Source: Begonia masoniana (taxonomy: Eukaryota > Streptophyta > Magnoliopsida > Cucurbitales > Begoniaceae). From it: 64,000 bases of DNA. The position numbers were made by a program, and so were the translations under genes. The notes beneath the pieces are model-generated. The model was not told the DNA's origin. It saw nothing but the letters and a program-made list of their open reading frames with translations, and did not search any database. Numbering within the stretch: the first letter of the stretch is position 1; every line of letters begins with the position of its first letter. The stretch spans positions 17,421,261 through 17,485,260 of the forward strand of contig CM039509.1 of assembly GCA_022432975.1 (NCBI GenBank). The letters run 5' to 3'. Below are positions 21,157 through 32,402 of this stretch, piece by piece.

Positions 21157-22412
21157 GTGATTTCGACACAGGTGAGGACGACGTCCCTCCACTCGATGTA
21201 TTAGCAGGTTGATGGAGAATGGCCCGTGGTAGTGCACTGGGCAGTTGACGCATATTTTGACCTGTGGAGACATCACGTAGGTATTTTGGGATTTTGATAG
21301 TTAGAAACGTCGATAAATGTATAAGGATGTTTAGTTGGGCTGATAGGTGATTAGCTAGAAAACTTACATGTTTTTATGTTTTGGAAACCCGTTTATGAAT
21401 TCTTTTGGTTAAGTCTTTTACAGAGGTTATACTGGGCAGTTGAGAGCGATCGATCGGCTATGAAGAGAAGAAAAGGGGCGATCGATCACCTGCAAGAAAT
21501 CGCCACAGCCGATCGATTGACTAAAATGGCCGATCATTCGGCCATGCAATTCGGGCACAATTGCCTTTTTTGCCCTCAGTTCAATTGGCCGACTGTTTTT
21601 CTTTTATTTTAATGTGTTTTCTTCATTGGTTTTCAAGACGAATTTCAATAAGTTAGACGTTGATTAAAACTTTTGAAGTTGAAATTACTTAGTATGAAGG
21701 GTACAGTATTAAGGGTCGCTACACATGGATTGTAACACCCGACAATCTCTGCCAGGTGATTTTCTTAACGGAATTAACTGTCACCTTTATTATTAATACT
21801 TGAATTTAATTTTAATGCCAAAGTTTATTTGATTTCTAATTTCGGGGTGGCAAAATGGTAATTAGGAAGGATCTTATTAATATAAATAGAAAATGGAAAC
21901 CTTGAACCTCACTTAAACCCCACTGTAGCCGACATTCCCTCTCGGCGATTCCCGTGCTTCCAGAACTTTTCTCTGCCGGCGATTCCCTCTTTGGCGATCG
22001 ATTTCTCCAGCCTCCACTCCGATAACCTACATTCGAGGTAAGACTTAGTCAATGTAGTTGCCGTGTAGTTGTTTGGAACTCTGTTTTCAACTAGAACCCA
22101 ATGTCTCAAGATTCTTCAATGGCCGGATAATAGGAACATTTTATCGGTGTTTGGTGATGGCATTTTCGAATCGATTCTGGACATTTAATATAACCGACCC
22201 TGATTAATCGTTAGTTGAACCTAGCTGTTTTGGTTTTGGATTTCAGACTGCACACAGAGAACTAGACTAAGGGATTCGGGAATGACTTTAGGTATTAGAC
22301 TCTAGGATGATTTGTGATTAGGACTATTAGGTATTTTGTTTTAACTACTACAATGTAATGTTTTAGGTGAAGAAGCCTGAAGAAAAGGAGCTCAAATTGC
22401 TAAGGAAACCAG

Positions 22413-23047
22413 GTAAGTGAATGTGTAGGATTCCCGGCCATTAGGACCCTACATCATAAGGATGCTAGGTAGAAACTAATACGATGATTAAAAGTTATTT
22501 AAGCTATTGTCTGTTACTTATATTGGTGTTTGTTTTAAGTTAGTAAGATGGTTTGTATTTGGATGATTTACGGATGTTTGAGGACTATGTCATGTGATGT
22601 TCTGTTAGAGTCTATGAAGTTAACTGTCTAGTATGATAATTTCCATAGTCTGATGATTTAAAAGCATTCATGTCATGCATCATGATTTACTCCTCAAGCA
22701 TATAAAAATGATTTATAAGCATGTTTTACCCATGAACAAGATATGAGAATAAATTTGAAAACGATCTCAAACAACATGATTAAGTGAGGGTTGGGGGCGG
22801 GTTGACGCATGCCACAGTCCAAAGAGAGACCATGAAAACGACCCGAAAGGGAATATGATCAAAATCACTGTCAACCCCCCTTTTACGGCACAAATCCTCT
22901 CTTAATCCATATGATGAAAACGATGAACAGAAACAAGAATGATAAATGATCATGAACATGTTTCCTCTCAACTGTACATTCATGAATACATGTTAGTTTG
23001 CATTCCTTACTAAGCATTAGGCTTATAGTTTAAACCTCATGATGTAG
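22413..23047 (+). other. Putative LTR leader intron, S2
   Basis: ACCAG/GTAAGT at 22412/22413. Arm 1 CCTACATCAT (22448-22457) and arm 2 ATGATGTAGG (23039-23048) pair perfectly over 10 nt, with three more pairs beyond one mismatch. Hairpin TAAGC-ATTAG-GCTTA (23011-23025). A second CAG/GTGAGG lies 15 nt past the acceptor. Confidence 0.6.
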
Positions 23048-23394
23048 GTGACGAGTTTCCAGGTGAGGATCTCAAAGTTAATAAAGATGTCTAAGTTTGG
23101 TTGTTGGAAGGTGTTCAGGGAGCAATTCTGTGGCTGGATAGCGAACAAGACCCCCTGGTTAATGCTCTTATGATTTTAGTGATGTTTATGAATATGGAAG
23201 TATAAGTAGGATGAGATTATATTTTAACACTGAGCTTTTGAAACTGTCTGGTTTAACTACTGAGTCTGGGGATGATTATAAGGATATGGAAAGAGTTATT
23301 TTAACTAAGTCTTCCGCTATAAGAACTTTGGGTGAGTCTCTGATTTTCATTCATATGAGTGTTGAGTTAATAAGGTTTGAAGCCTGTGTGTGTT

Positions 23395-24135
23395 TGCATC
23401 CACCGATAGATGTTCCCTATCAGAAGATGTTAAGAGTTTGCTTCCACCGATAGATGATTTCTATCGGAAGATGTATAAAATAAACCCGTGGATGGCACAT
23501 GTCTATCGACAGATGTAGTATGTTTCAAATACCGGTTGATATAAGAGTTATTTTGCCGACTAGCGATCGGTAGATGTAGTATGTTTCAAATACCGGATGA
23601 TATAAGAGTTGTTTTGTCGTCTAGCAATCGGTAGATGTAGTATGTTTCAAATACCGGATGATATAAGAGTTGTTTTATCGTCTAGCGATCGGTAGATGTC
23701 GAGTGTTTACTCACCGGATGATATAAATGTTGTTTTGTCGTCTAGCGATCGGTAGATGTAAGGTATTTCAAATATCGGATGATATAGATGTTGTTTTGTC
23801 ATCTAGCAATCAGTAAATGTAGTGTGTTTCAAATACCGGATGATATAATTGATGTGTTTGTCATTTAGTGATCGGGTGGTGTCTAATGAGTCACGTGAGA
23901 TGCACGTGATGACCGGATGATGTAGATTTTCACTACCGACAGAAGCGAACTCCGTGCTTGTCGTTTAGCGGCCGGCAGAAGCAAGTGAATAAGTAATGAG
24001 TTCTGTCGTATTACGATCGGCAGATATGGGTTTATTTCTTTGCTGGTAGATGCAGTTTAAGAGTTGAAGTTCCTGCTCATCGGCTGAAGCATTTTGCACT
24101 GCTCGCCGGCAGATGTGTAATGTATTTCATTGCTG
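23395..24135 (+). repeat. Degenerate repeat zone of S2
   Basis: About 55-60-bp imperfect repeats alternating GATCGGTAGATGTAG and ATACCGGATGATATA with TTGTCGTCTAGC, most regular at 23510-23850. Confidence 0.85.
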
Positions 24136-24274
24136 AGTGATGTCTTGAGCCAAGTTATAATTTAAAAAAAAAAAATATAAAGGAGTATAACTTAAATAAA
24201 ATTAGTAAGGATATAAGGATAAGTCTAAAAGAGTCATGGTTTAGTCTCGGACCTACTGGGGTCGTTACATGGAT

Positions 24275-25351
24275 ACATAAGGCAAATTGAACGTTGAATT
24301 CCGCAGCGAAGTGAATGAAATCTTAGCCCGCCATGAGTCTAACTTTGATCAAGTGAACGCAGCTTTACAAGCGGTGTTGTCTGAGCTCCAAGCTCTGCGC
24401 ACCTCCCGAAATTCGTCCGATATCAATCCTTTTGCTGCAGGACCGTCTTCTCCTTCACCAAACAATGGCCGCTCAACCACCATCACCACCATCTCAAGTT
24501 GTCCTTTCTGGGTTTCAACGGCGAAGATCCTACAGGCTGGATCTACAGGGCCGAACAATACTTTGATTTCCTAGACATTTCCCCTACTCAACAAGTCCAA
24601 CTCGCTTCCTTCCATCTAAAGGGCATTGCCTTGCAATGGTATCGCTGGTTAACAAAATTTTGTGGTCCTCTAACTTGGACTGCATTCACCAAGGCTATCA
24701 TTCTACGCTTTGGCCCAACCGATTACGAAGATCCAGCGGAAGCTCTACCACGCCTGCATCAAACCACCACCATCGCCTTGTACCAGGAAGCTTTTGAAAA
24801 GCTTTCCAATCAGGTAGGTTTACCCGAAACTTTCCTTGTTGGTTGTTTTATCGCCGAACTTTGTGATGACATTCGTTTGGATGTCAAAATTAAACAACCA
24901 CGGACCTTAGCAGAGACGATCAACGTCGTTAGATTAATTGAGAAACAGAACCAGTTGCAAAAGAAATCTGGTCCATTCGTCTCGTTATCGCCAAAGGCGA
25001 CCTCCAACTCCTCTGCTGGCTTACTTGGCCCTTCTCCAAACCACCAAGTAACGATTGAAGTTACTGCTCCAGCGACAGCATTTCATCGAATCACTAACCA
25101 AGAAGCATGCGAACATCGAGAAAAAGGGCTCTGCTATTATTGTAACGAGAAGTTTATCCTAGGTCATCGCTACGAAAGACCACAATTATTCATGCTCGAA
25201 GATTCATCGCATTCAAGCTCTAGTTACAATATGAAGGCTGACAGAGAAACAGGGGACCCCAAAGCCATACCCGGAATTTCTTTACATGCTTGAAATTTCG
25301 ACGTTCCTTGAAACTTATTCTGATTTTATCCTTGTGGACAAGGATTCTTAA
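24275..25351 (+). pseudogene. Element R gag and pol-end remnant (Reina/Galadriel-like chromovirus)
   Basis: Two overlapping frames encode one gag: an N-terminal coiled-coil-like stretch from about 24287 (EFRSEVNEILARHES), then after a frameshift near 24480 the core FLGFNGEDPTGWIYRAEQYF...FHLKGIALQWYRWL to about 25200. It ends in a CYYCNEKFILGHRY zinc-knuckle remnant whose last Cys is Tyr. Protease, RT, RNase H and most of integrase are missing. The sequence jumps to a short C-terminal tail ending SDFILVDKDS and a stop at 25349-25351. This looks like one large internal deletion. A TAA lies four codons after the ATG next to S2. Gag style and the very short LTR suggest a different chromovirus clade from elements A-E1; the exact clade is uncertain. 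Confidence 0.8.
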
Positions 25352-25362
25352 GCGGCGGAGAA

Positions 25363-25681
25363 TGAAACGTGCATGGTGGCAGACGTGCATGGCATGGGTG
25401 CATGGCATGGATTAATTTAGCAGATGTGGGTTAGATTAGTTTAGCAGAAGTTGGTTAGTTTAGCCGAAGTCCTAGCCTATATGATCGGTTATGGAATAGT
25501 TGGAAGTTATGTTTCTCTGTCTCTAATTTAGTTTCTTTCTTCTCTTTAAAATGATGTATTTCCAGAATAGAGAGGGGGAATAGAAAAGAATATATTGAAT
25601 CTCTCTCTCTGTTACTCTCTCTCTCTCTCTAACTCTATCTTTCTCTCTCTTTCCACTTTTTTCTTCTCGAACCCAAATTCA
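25363..25681 (+). repeat. Element R 3' LTR
   Basis: Purine tract AAGCGGCGGAGAA abuts TGAAACGTGC at 25363. The LTR runs 319 bp to CCCAAATTCA at 25681, where CKS1 intron sequence begins. It includes a (CT)n run. The 3' boundary is inferred from the terminal CA and the change of sequence; the matching 5' LTR and target duplication are off the window. Confidence 0.65.
25600..25661. repeat. (CT)n microsatellite
   Basis: Interrupted CT tract with TTCT and AACT breaks, inside the R LTR. Confidence 0.9.
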
Positions 25682-25752
25682 CTCTTATTAGAAAAATCTA
25701 GAACAACTAAAAAAAAAAAAAAATCAAATCTACAGAAACAAAACATCCTCAC
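25682..25752 (-). other. CKS1 intron 2, start
   Basis: Begins with donor GTGAGG and is T-rich on the coding strand, including a run of T. It is cut by the 3' LTR of element R at 25681, so the nest of R, B, A and E1 sits in this intron. Confidence 0.7.
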
Positions 25753-25962
25753 TTCAGTCAGAAGATGATTCTTGGGGAGCAACTTCGCTACCTCAGGCGG
25801 AAGCACAACATGCCTACACAAAATAAATACAGAAACAAATAATACATAAACCCTAACGAACCAAATCAATCAAGAAAAAGAATAAGCGAATGACAAAAAA
25901 ACTAGAAACTTGTATTCATGAGTGTCATCAAAGTACTTATCCGAATACCGAATTTGACCCAT
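25753..25962 (-). pseudogene. CKS1: CKS1-type cyclin-dependent kinase regulatory subunit, exons 1 and 2 only
   Basis: Exon 1 is 25910-25962 on the minus strand: ATG opens MGQIRYSDKYFDDTHEY and stops at a phase-2 donor (AA/GTTTCT). Exon 2 is 25753-25813: acceptor GTGTAG/G, then KHVVLPPEVAKLLPKNHLLTE, then donor GAA/GTGAGG in phase 0. Together they give 38 residues, the N-terminal half of the roughly 90-residue CKS family, which binds CDKs and steers their phosphorylated substrates in the cell cycle. The conserved reading frame and three consensus splice sites argue for a real, little-decayed gene. The remaining exon (Cys-less core and phosphate-binding part) is absent: 72 bp into intron 2 the sequence becomes element R. 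It is either a truncated gene or a live gene with a huge intron continuing beyond the window start. Confidence 0.88.
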
Positions 25963-26474
25963 CGTTCACTGTGAAATACAGAAGCAGCCGAAAGATCCTG
26001 GGAGAGAAAGCGCAGAGTAAGTGATAATTAGAGTAATATTTAACGTCAGTTTGTTCTCAATCATTCATGAAAAATTCAAACGATTTTTACGCAATTATTA
26101 TTTAAGGTAATTATGATTTTTGAACTAAAAAACCACATACAATTAAAATCAATAAGTATTTATAAATAATAATTTTTTTTCATAACTATTTGAATTCTAT
26201 ACTGGGTAACCTTAAATACTCTTTATTATTATTTATCAAGTATACCTTAAAAGAATACTGATTTTTGAATTTGTTTTAAATCTTTAATTAATTCAAAATA
26301 TTCTTTCGTGCAAAATAATTTTTATTCAATTCTATTTGAGAATTGCAGTTTTCATATTTTAAATAATATTTCTCAAAAATGAAAAGAAAATAGCATATCA
26401 ACTACATCAATGATGGGCAGTTTTCCCTAAATCTTGTATAATTTATTGTCACGTATACTTTTATTAGTAAAAAT
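25963..26474 (-). promoter_or_regulatory. CKS1 upstream region (5' UTR and promoter side)
   Basis: AT-rich host DNA directly upstream of the CKS1 ATG. TTTCTCTCCCAG/G on the coding strand near 26010 could be an acceptor of a 5' UTR intron. The copia element is inserted 512 bp upstream of the ATG, so the original promoter continues at 48310. No coding sequence seen. Confidence 0.5.
26241..26310 (+). repeat. Host direct repeat, copy 1
   Basis: TTAAAAGAATACTGATTTT and TCTTTAATTAATTCAAAATA recur in the same order and orientation at 48436-48495, the other side of the copia insertion. Before that insertion the copies were about 300 bp apart. Confidence 0.75.
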
Positions 26475-26956
26475 TGAAAGCATTATAAAACTGTAAATGT
26501 TATTCAATACTTTTATCCCATTATAACGTTGTTAATTCAACCATGCTTGTTAAATAGAAATAACTATTTAAACTATACTAATTTTGATCCATCACTGATT
26601 GCGGAATACAGTTTTCTCTCCTTAAACCTTTCTATTTAAGTTTCACTTTGATGATACAGAGATTGAGATTAATTGAATTAGAGATAGACTCTCTAGTTAG
26701 AATGAATAGAATAAAAAAGTAGACAACCATTCAAAGGTAACCCTCCATAGTTACCATTTCCCTTATGTCTCTTCATTCATACTTCTTCAATCATAATGTA
26801 TATTATCTTAACAAGGCTAAGGAAAGAGAATTCAAACCCAATTGACCTTATTTTCTTTTATACTCAACAACCATCACATTGAGTACTTCAATATAAAGTT
26901 AATGTAACTATAATTTAAATGAGTCACAAATAGATTATTAATAAAATAATCTAACA
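26475..26956 (-). repeat. Copia 3' LTR
   Basis: 482 bp, plus strand TGAAAGCA...CTAACA, matching 38789-39055 plus 48089-48304. The abutting minus-strand tract GCCAAGTGGGAGAT is the polypurine tract typical of plant copia elements. Confidence 0.95.
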
Positions 26957-27347
26957 ATCTCCCACTTGGCTCATGTTACGAGATCTCAGCTCCTTTCATT
27001 TAATCTGGCTTGAATTAAAAGATATCACAACTTGTAATCCACAACTTAATAGTGTACCATAATGTGAATTAACCAAGTCACCTTTCATAACGAATTGAGA
27101 AATTGAATCATGGCAGGCACAAGTTATTGACGACATGATTCTTTCCATGTATCACTAATTTATCAATCCGCTATAACTTTAATTGAAGAAACACTATAAC
27201 CTTCCACTTTAAATTTCATAAAGTATCACATGTTATTTGAAAACAACAATAACTGTATACACCATAATACAAATAACATCAAACATACAAAAACATATCC
27301 ATAATGAATTCAAAAGTGTTCACATAATACAAGTTACACTATCATAA
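26957..27347 (-). other. Copia 3' untranslated region
   Basis: Non-coding stretch between the RNase H stop and the 3' LTR, containing the polypurine tract at 26957-26972. Nothing else recognised. Confidence 0.7.
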
Positions 27348-27831
27348 TCACATTAGTAAGGATTTGTCACCCAAACCCATCCTTTCAACATATTCTTTAA
27401 AAGTTTTGGGTGGCAATCCTTTAGTTAATGGATACGCTATCATTAAACTTGTACTTATGTGTTCAATGCACACCTTTTGTTTTTGTATTTCTTCTTTGAC
27501 TGCCAAATACTTCAATTCCATATGTTTTGCTCCTTTCGAGTATTTGTCATTCTTTGAGAAGAATACAGCTGTGAAATTGTCACAATAAATCCTTAGCGGT
27601 CTATCTATACTTTCGACTATACTTAGACCCAAGGTTAAGTTCTGCAACCACAATGCATGAATGGTGGCCTCAAAGCATGCCACGAATTCTGACTCCATAG
27701 TAGAAGTAGTGATCGAAGATTGCTTTCCACTTCTCCAAGATACGGCTCCTCTAGCTAATAGGAACACGTAACCGAATGTAGATTTCCTCAAGTCTACACA
27801 TCCGGCATAGTCTGAATCCGAGTATCCAATA
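27348..27831 (-). pseudogene. Copia RNase H, C-terminal part
   Basis: Reads RKSTFGYVFLLARGAVSWRS, then WLQNLTLG, RIYCDNFTAVFFSKN and KHMELKYLAVKEEI, the classic copia RNase H ending. The frame continues across the M1 insertion: the preceding residues are encoded at 32403 and upwards. Confidence 0.93.
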
Positions 27832-28756
27832 TGTAGCGTCCCTAATTCGTACCCTTAATTTCCCGTAAAATTTTTCTTTTTAAACATTCTCAAGTGAACC
27901 CTTTCGTTAAATCGTTAAATCGAAGTATAAATAGTTGAAACATATTTAAAAACCATTTAAAATAGGAAAACAGTTGATAAAAGTTAAAACTTAAAAGCAA
28001 CATAACACAGGAGCAGAAAGGGCATTCTGCTCGTAAAAAGCATGGCCGATCAATCGGCCATTTCAGCCGATCGATCGGCTGTGTTAAAAATTATGGGGGC
28101 TATCGATCGTCCTACATATCGACGATCGATCGCCCCTGCGATCGATCACCAACCGATCGATTGCCCCTGTGGGCGATCGATCGGCACACGCTCTGGAAAT
28201 TCTTCCAGAGCGTGACCAAAGAGGGCCGATCGATCGCCCTCCTGGTGATCGATCGGCAAGCTCTCTGGAAATCCAAATTTTCTAGAGAGCTGCCTCTTCT
28301 TCCTTCTCTTCCTTTCTCCCTTCAATTTCCCTGCACATCACGCTTAAACACTTCAAAATTTTTCTCTCATCAAATCACCTCTAAATATTTCATAACAACC
28401 TACCACCCACATACAATTCACGCTCTACCAATCACCCGTTTATCGACTCAAAACACATTTAATACATAACCAAATTTCATAAAAACGAACCGCGTGATTC
28501 TGTTTAAAAATTGAACAATTCTCCCTGTTTGAAATTATCAAAAATACTGCATATTATCTATCTAGTCACCAAACGTCCTAAAATAGGTTATTTATACAAT
28601 TTTCCTACATTTCTATCTATCAAAATCCCAAAACTTACTTACGTCCCTACAAGTCAGAATTCGCACCGACTGCCAGCGCACTCCCACGGGCCATTCTCCT
28701 TCAACGTGCTCACACTTCGGATGGAGGAACGTCGTCCTCACCTGTCTCAAAATCAC

Positions 28757-31562
28757 CTACACCATAGAATTAAAATGTGAGCTAGAGGCTTAATAAGTCT
28801 ACGTGAATGCTATGCGTATGCGGTTCGTAAAACATGCATCCTACCTTTTCGCTATTCATTTCGTTTCATTTATGTCACCGGGGCTTCACTCTCGCTAGAT
28901 AAAAGCAGCACATCCGACGATTGGATAGCCCCTCGTATCTAACTGGGGGGAAAACATGCTTCATCTGACAGCCATGTCTGAACCACCGCCACCGACGTGA
29001 CCATCATTAAATACTTTTTTTTACCTTTTCTTTAACCCTTTTCCTTTTCATGAAAATATGCATAGAAATCTCTTTTTCATGCCGTTCGAAAACAATGATG
29101 CGTGAACATGTATTATGTCATAAACGAAATCAAAACATACAAATAATAAACTTAAACAATCAACAATTTAACCAAAACTAATACTAATTACCCAACCTAT
29201 TTATCCAACACATTTTTCATCTCCAATTTTGTCACGACCCTTACCCGTACTATCGTTTTAACCTTCTTTTTTTTACACCTTTAACTTTAACTGTACTCAA
29301 GGCGGAAACTAAATCGAAATGGAAATCGACGTTCATTTGAAACAATTACTAAACCATTAAAACTTAAAAACAATTAAATCATTTAAACTATTAATTAATA
29401 AAATAAAATTCTCTGTTTTTTTTTTAAATAAACATGGCGATCAGTCGCCCATAAAAGGGGCGACTGATCTCCTCATAGGCGATTGCAACAGGCGACTAGT
29501 CGCCTGTTGCAAGTCGCCACGCTCTCTGGATTTCTCCAGAGAGCGTCGCCTGAAATTCGCCCAAGAGGCGATTGCTCGCCACCAAGGAGCGAGCAATCGG
29601 CATGCTCTCTGGAATTCCTCCAGAGAGCACAGCTCCCTTATTCCTTCTTCTTTCTTCTTTTCTCCTTTCTTCCTCCTACGCCCTGCACTCCACATTCTAA
29701 CACAAAAACACTCAACAACAAAACATAACACTCATCAACCTCTTCTCCTTTCTCACTACTTCTTCACCCAAATCTTTACATACCTCCACAAAATACCCAC
29801 CAAACATAACATTTTACTCGAATACTCAAAACCGACAATTCACGTTAAACATAATCAAATTTTATAAAAACGAACCGCGTGGTTCCGTTTAAAAGTGTAA
29901 CATTTTCCTTCCTGTTTGAAAAACATCAAAAACACTACAAAATACAATATATTATCTGATCAGTCATCAAACATCCTAAAACGTATCAAAATCTACGATA
30001 AATCTATCTAAATTCACCATTAACCCAATCTCACTCAAAAACTCTCAAAAACACCTAACCGTGAGTCAACCAGCCCTGCCAAAACACGCTCTGCCGCCAC
30101 GAGCTCTGTCCACCGACCGACTACACTTGATCATCGTAGTGAGATTCCTCACCTTCGTTCTCGTCACCTGCATCATACGATAAATACATTAAGCCTAATG
30201 CTTAGTAAAGAGTGTGCTAAACATAACATTACATATATGCATGACATTTGCAAAACAATTTCATTTAGTTTTGTTAAACCCTTTTTCTTGCCCCGTGAGA
30301 ATCATAACTTGCCCTGTGAGAAACACATGACTTGCCCCGTGAGAAATCATACATCTTATCCCGTGAGAAACATACATCGTTCGGAATTCATGATCGTTCT
30401 TTAATTTGACGTTACATAAAACATGCTCATAAATAGTTCGTATGCACTTTAATAAAACATGATGCATGAGGAGAGACATACGTATAAGCACCTATCGAAC
30501 AACCACTAACCTATCGCTAAGGCACTACTTAAGCTACCCGTCTTACCACCAACCCCTGTAGCTACCTAATTTCATCCCAACTAACATTATCAACATCGTT
30601 ACGACGTAGAGCCTTAGTGGCCGAAAACCTAACACTCACTTACATGGCGTCCTAGATATGCCGAGTACCGTCCGTTGAGCTTGGGTTACCTAGGGCATTG
30701 AACAACACATCATTTATATCAACCCTCAAACATTACATCTAACAAATTGACGTCTCGAGCTAGGACAAATTCTTCTAAAACTCCAACTCACTTCATTCGG
30801 GCATTTCGTCGAGCACATTGTGCTCACTAACTTCAAAGACTCCATTAATGGTGTTTTACCACCTCCAACAACCAACACTAAACCTTATACTTCAACCCAC
30901 ACCATTAATCTACTACAACAACTTCAATAATCACTAATACATCATCAATGAGTAACAAATTAACAACCCTATCGATTTCTAACGAAATCCCTAAATTTCT
31001 TCACAAACCCTAACCCAAAAACCACTCCAAAAATGACTACCAACTTGACTAAAGCATAGAGCTTACTTGGAGGGTCGGTTTGTTGAAGAAACTTGAAGGA
31101 AGAACGCCAAGAACGGAGGAGTAGATCGACGTTGGAGGTTTGGCGATGGAAGAGGAGAAAAGTCACGAGGGAGAGGGGAAACCGTGGAGGAGAGGAAAAG
31201 TGAGGGGGGAAAGAGAAAGAAAATCCTTTTAATTAAGGATTTGACTCACTAATTTACCTTTTTGCCCTTTTATTATTTCCTTGCTTACACCCTTCAATTA
31301 ACCTATCCTTTTAGTTTCTCCAAACCATTTTATTTCACCAAATATTCCTATTTATTCTTAGGGCTCTAACGAAACTTCCCGTTGTCCATTCGGACTTAAT
31401 TTATTATTTCTACGAATTATCACACACTAAATGCTTAAAATATTAATATTCTAAACTTGTGGCTCGAAATCCTTAAAACGAAATTTCCGGGTGTTACAAA
31501 TTTCCTCAATCAACATATCTTATGGTGTAGGCCAATCGGCCAAACAAATCACAAAGACTTAC
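28757..31562 (-). other. Putative LTR leader intron of M1, split by M1n
   Basis: Minus strand: CGAG/GTAAGT at 31563/31562; GGCC-GATT-GGCC at 31530-31541; arm 1 CCTACACCATA (31521-31531); arm 2 TATGGTGTAGG (28756-28766), an 11-nt perfect complement. The C in arm 1 and G in arm 2 replace the T and A of the S1/S2/E1 versions, a compensated change. Confidence 0.55.
29230..31498 (-). mobile_element. Solo LTR M1n inside M1
   Basis: 2269 bp, plus strand TGTCACGACC...GGGTGTTACA, duplication AATTT at 29225-29229 and 31499-31503. It is related to M1 and A but a distinct family. Twin hairpins CTCTCTGGA...TCCAGAGAG lie at about 29520-29545 and 29603-29628. Module arms are weaker: CTACGTCGTA (minus strand, 30600-30609) against TATGATGCAG (30168-30177), 9 of 10 pairing. 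Confidence 0.95.
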
Positions 31563-32402
31563 CTCGTGTCCGTTGAACACGAGCCCCTTGTCTTGAGCTT
31601 TGTCACCTAAGTCAATCCATAGCATTCGTTGTCAAAACCGAGCCTCAACATTCAGACTTCAAAAATTACGAAACTCCTAACTAAAGAAAATTTCCTAAAA
31701 CTCTAATTAACCTCTCTCGGGCATTTCATCGGGCAATATACGCTCACAATTTCTAAAACTCCATTAATGGAGATTTCCTTAAGTTCCAAACCTCTAAAAC
31801 CCTAACATTCACCAATAAATCAATTAACTTCGTCCAATAACCACCAATATGTCGACTAGGGTCGTAAATAGAGTAACCCTAAGGATTTTCAACTTAATCT
31901 GACAATTTTACAAAACCCTAAATGAAACCTTAATCGTTTTACAACCCGAAAACTACGAATAAGCTTTCCAAAACTGTAGAACCTTACCTAGAGTCTCGAT
32001 TGAAGGAGAAAACGTGAAGAACGGAAGTCGATCGGAGGAAAACTTGAGTCGCTGAAGATGAGGAATCGCAGCGGGAGGAGAAACATCGTGCGAAGAAGGG
32101 GGAGAGAAAAAGAGAGTCGTGTAAGTGTTGAGAGAAAAGGGAGGGATTTGTGATTTTATTAAAAATTGGCTTGTCAAATTACCAATTTGCCCTTCCTCTT
32201 GATTTTCTATTATTTTCGCCACTTATTTCGTTATTTATCCAACGATTCGGTTTCTTCAAACTTTCACATTTCACCATAAATTCTAATTTATTATTAAGGC
32301 CTCATTAAAACTTTCTGTTCGCTAAACGGACTTAATTTGACATATTTACAAAAATACCATTATTTATTAAAATATTATAATCCCGTAAAACCAGGTGTTA
32401 CA

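Larger units (their letters stand above)
17301..21723 (+). repeat. Element B 3' LTR, interrupted by solo LTR S1
   Basis: Begins TGTAACACCTGG and ends GGGTCGCTACA. Without S1 and its duplication it is about 1.95 kb. It is the same family as M1 (opposite strand) and a relative of element A's LTR. It contains the leader-intron module (20619-21156) and a short zone of CGATCGATCGG palindromes (about 21445-21545). No coding sequence is supported between 17286 and 24268. Confidence 0.92.
21731..24269 (+). mobile_element. Solo LTR S2
   Basis: 2539 bp, TGTAACACCCGAC...GGGTCGTTACA, with TGGAT duplicated at 21726-21730 and 24270-24274. It has a clean TATA box, TATAAATA, at 21881-21888. Its target is the leader or gag start of element R, only 7 bp from the end of element B's LTR. 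It is the same family as S1 and S3. Confidence 0.96.
27832..32402 (-). mobile_element. Solo LTR M1 (holding M1n)
   Basis: Plus strand TGTAGCGTCC...AGGTGTTACA, duplication CAATA at 27827-27831 and 32403-32407, placed in the copia RNase H. Without M1n it is about 2.3 kb. It is the element B LTR family in opposite orientation. Contains palindromic CGATCGATCGG clusters (28040-28260), twin CTCTGGAA hairpins and one half of the leader-intron module on each side of M1n. No genes between 27832 and 32402. Confidence 0.95.

Noticed and set aside
23211..23453. 80-residue open frame in S2
   Set aside because: It lies within a solo LTR next to a degenerate repeat zone, has no recognisable motif, and is not open in sister LTRs S1 and S3.
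25612..25869. A single unspliced frame through the CKS1 exon 2 region
   Set aside because: It reads through intron sequence on both sides; conserved residues start and stop exactly at consensus splice sites, so the spliced two-exon model is preferred.
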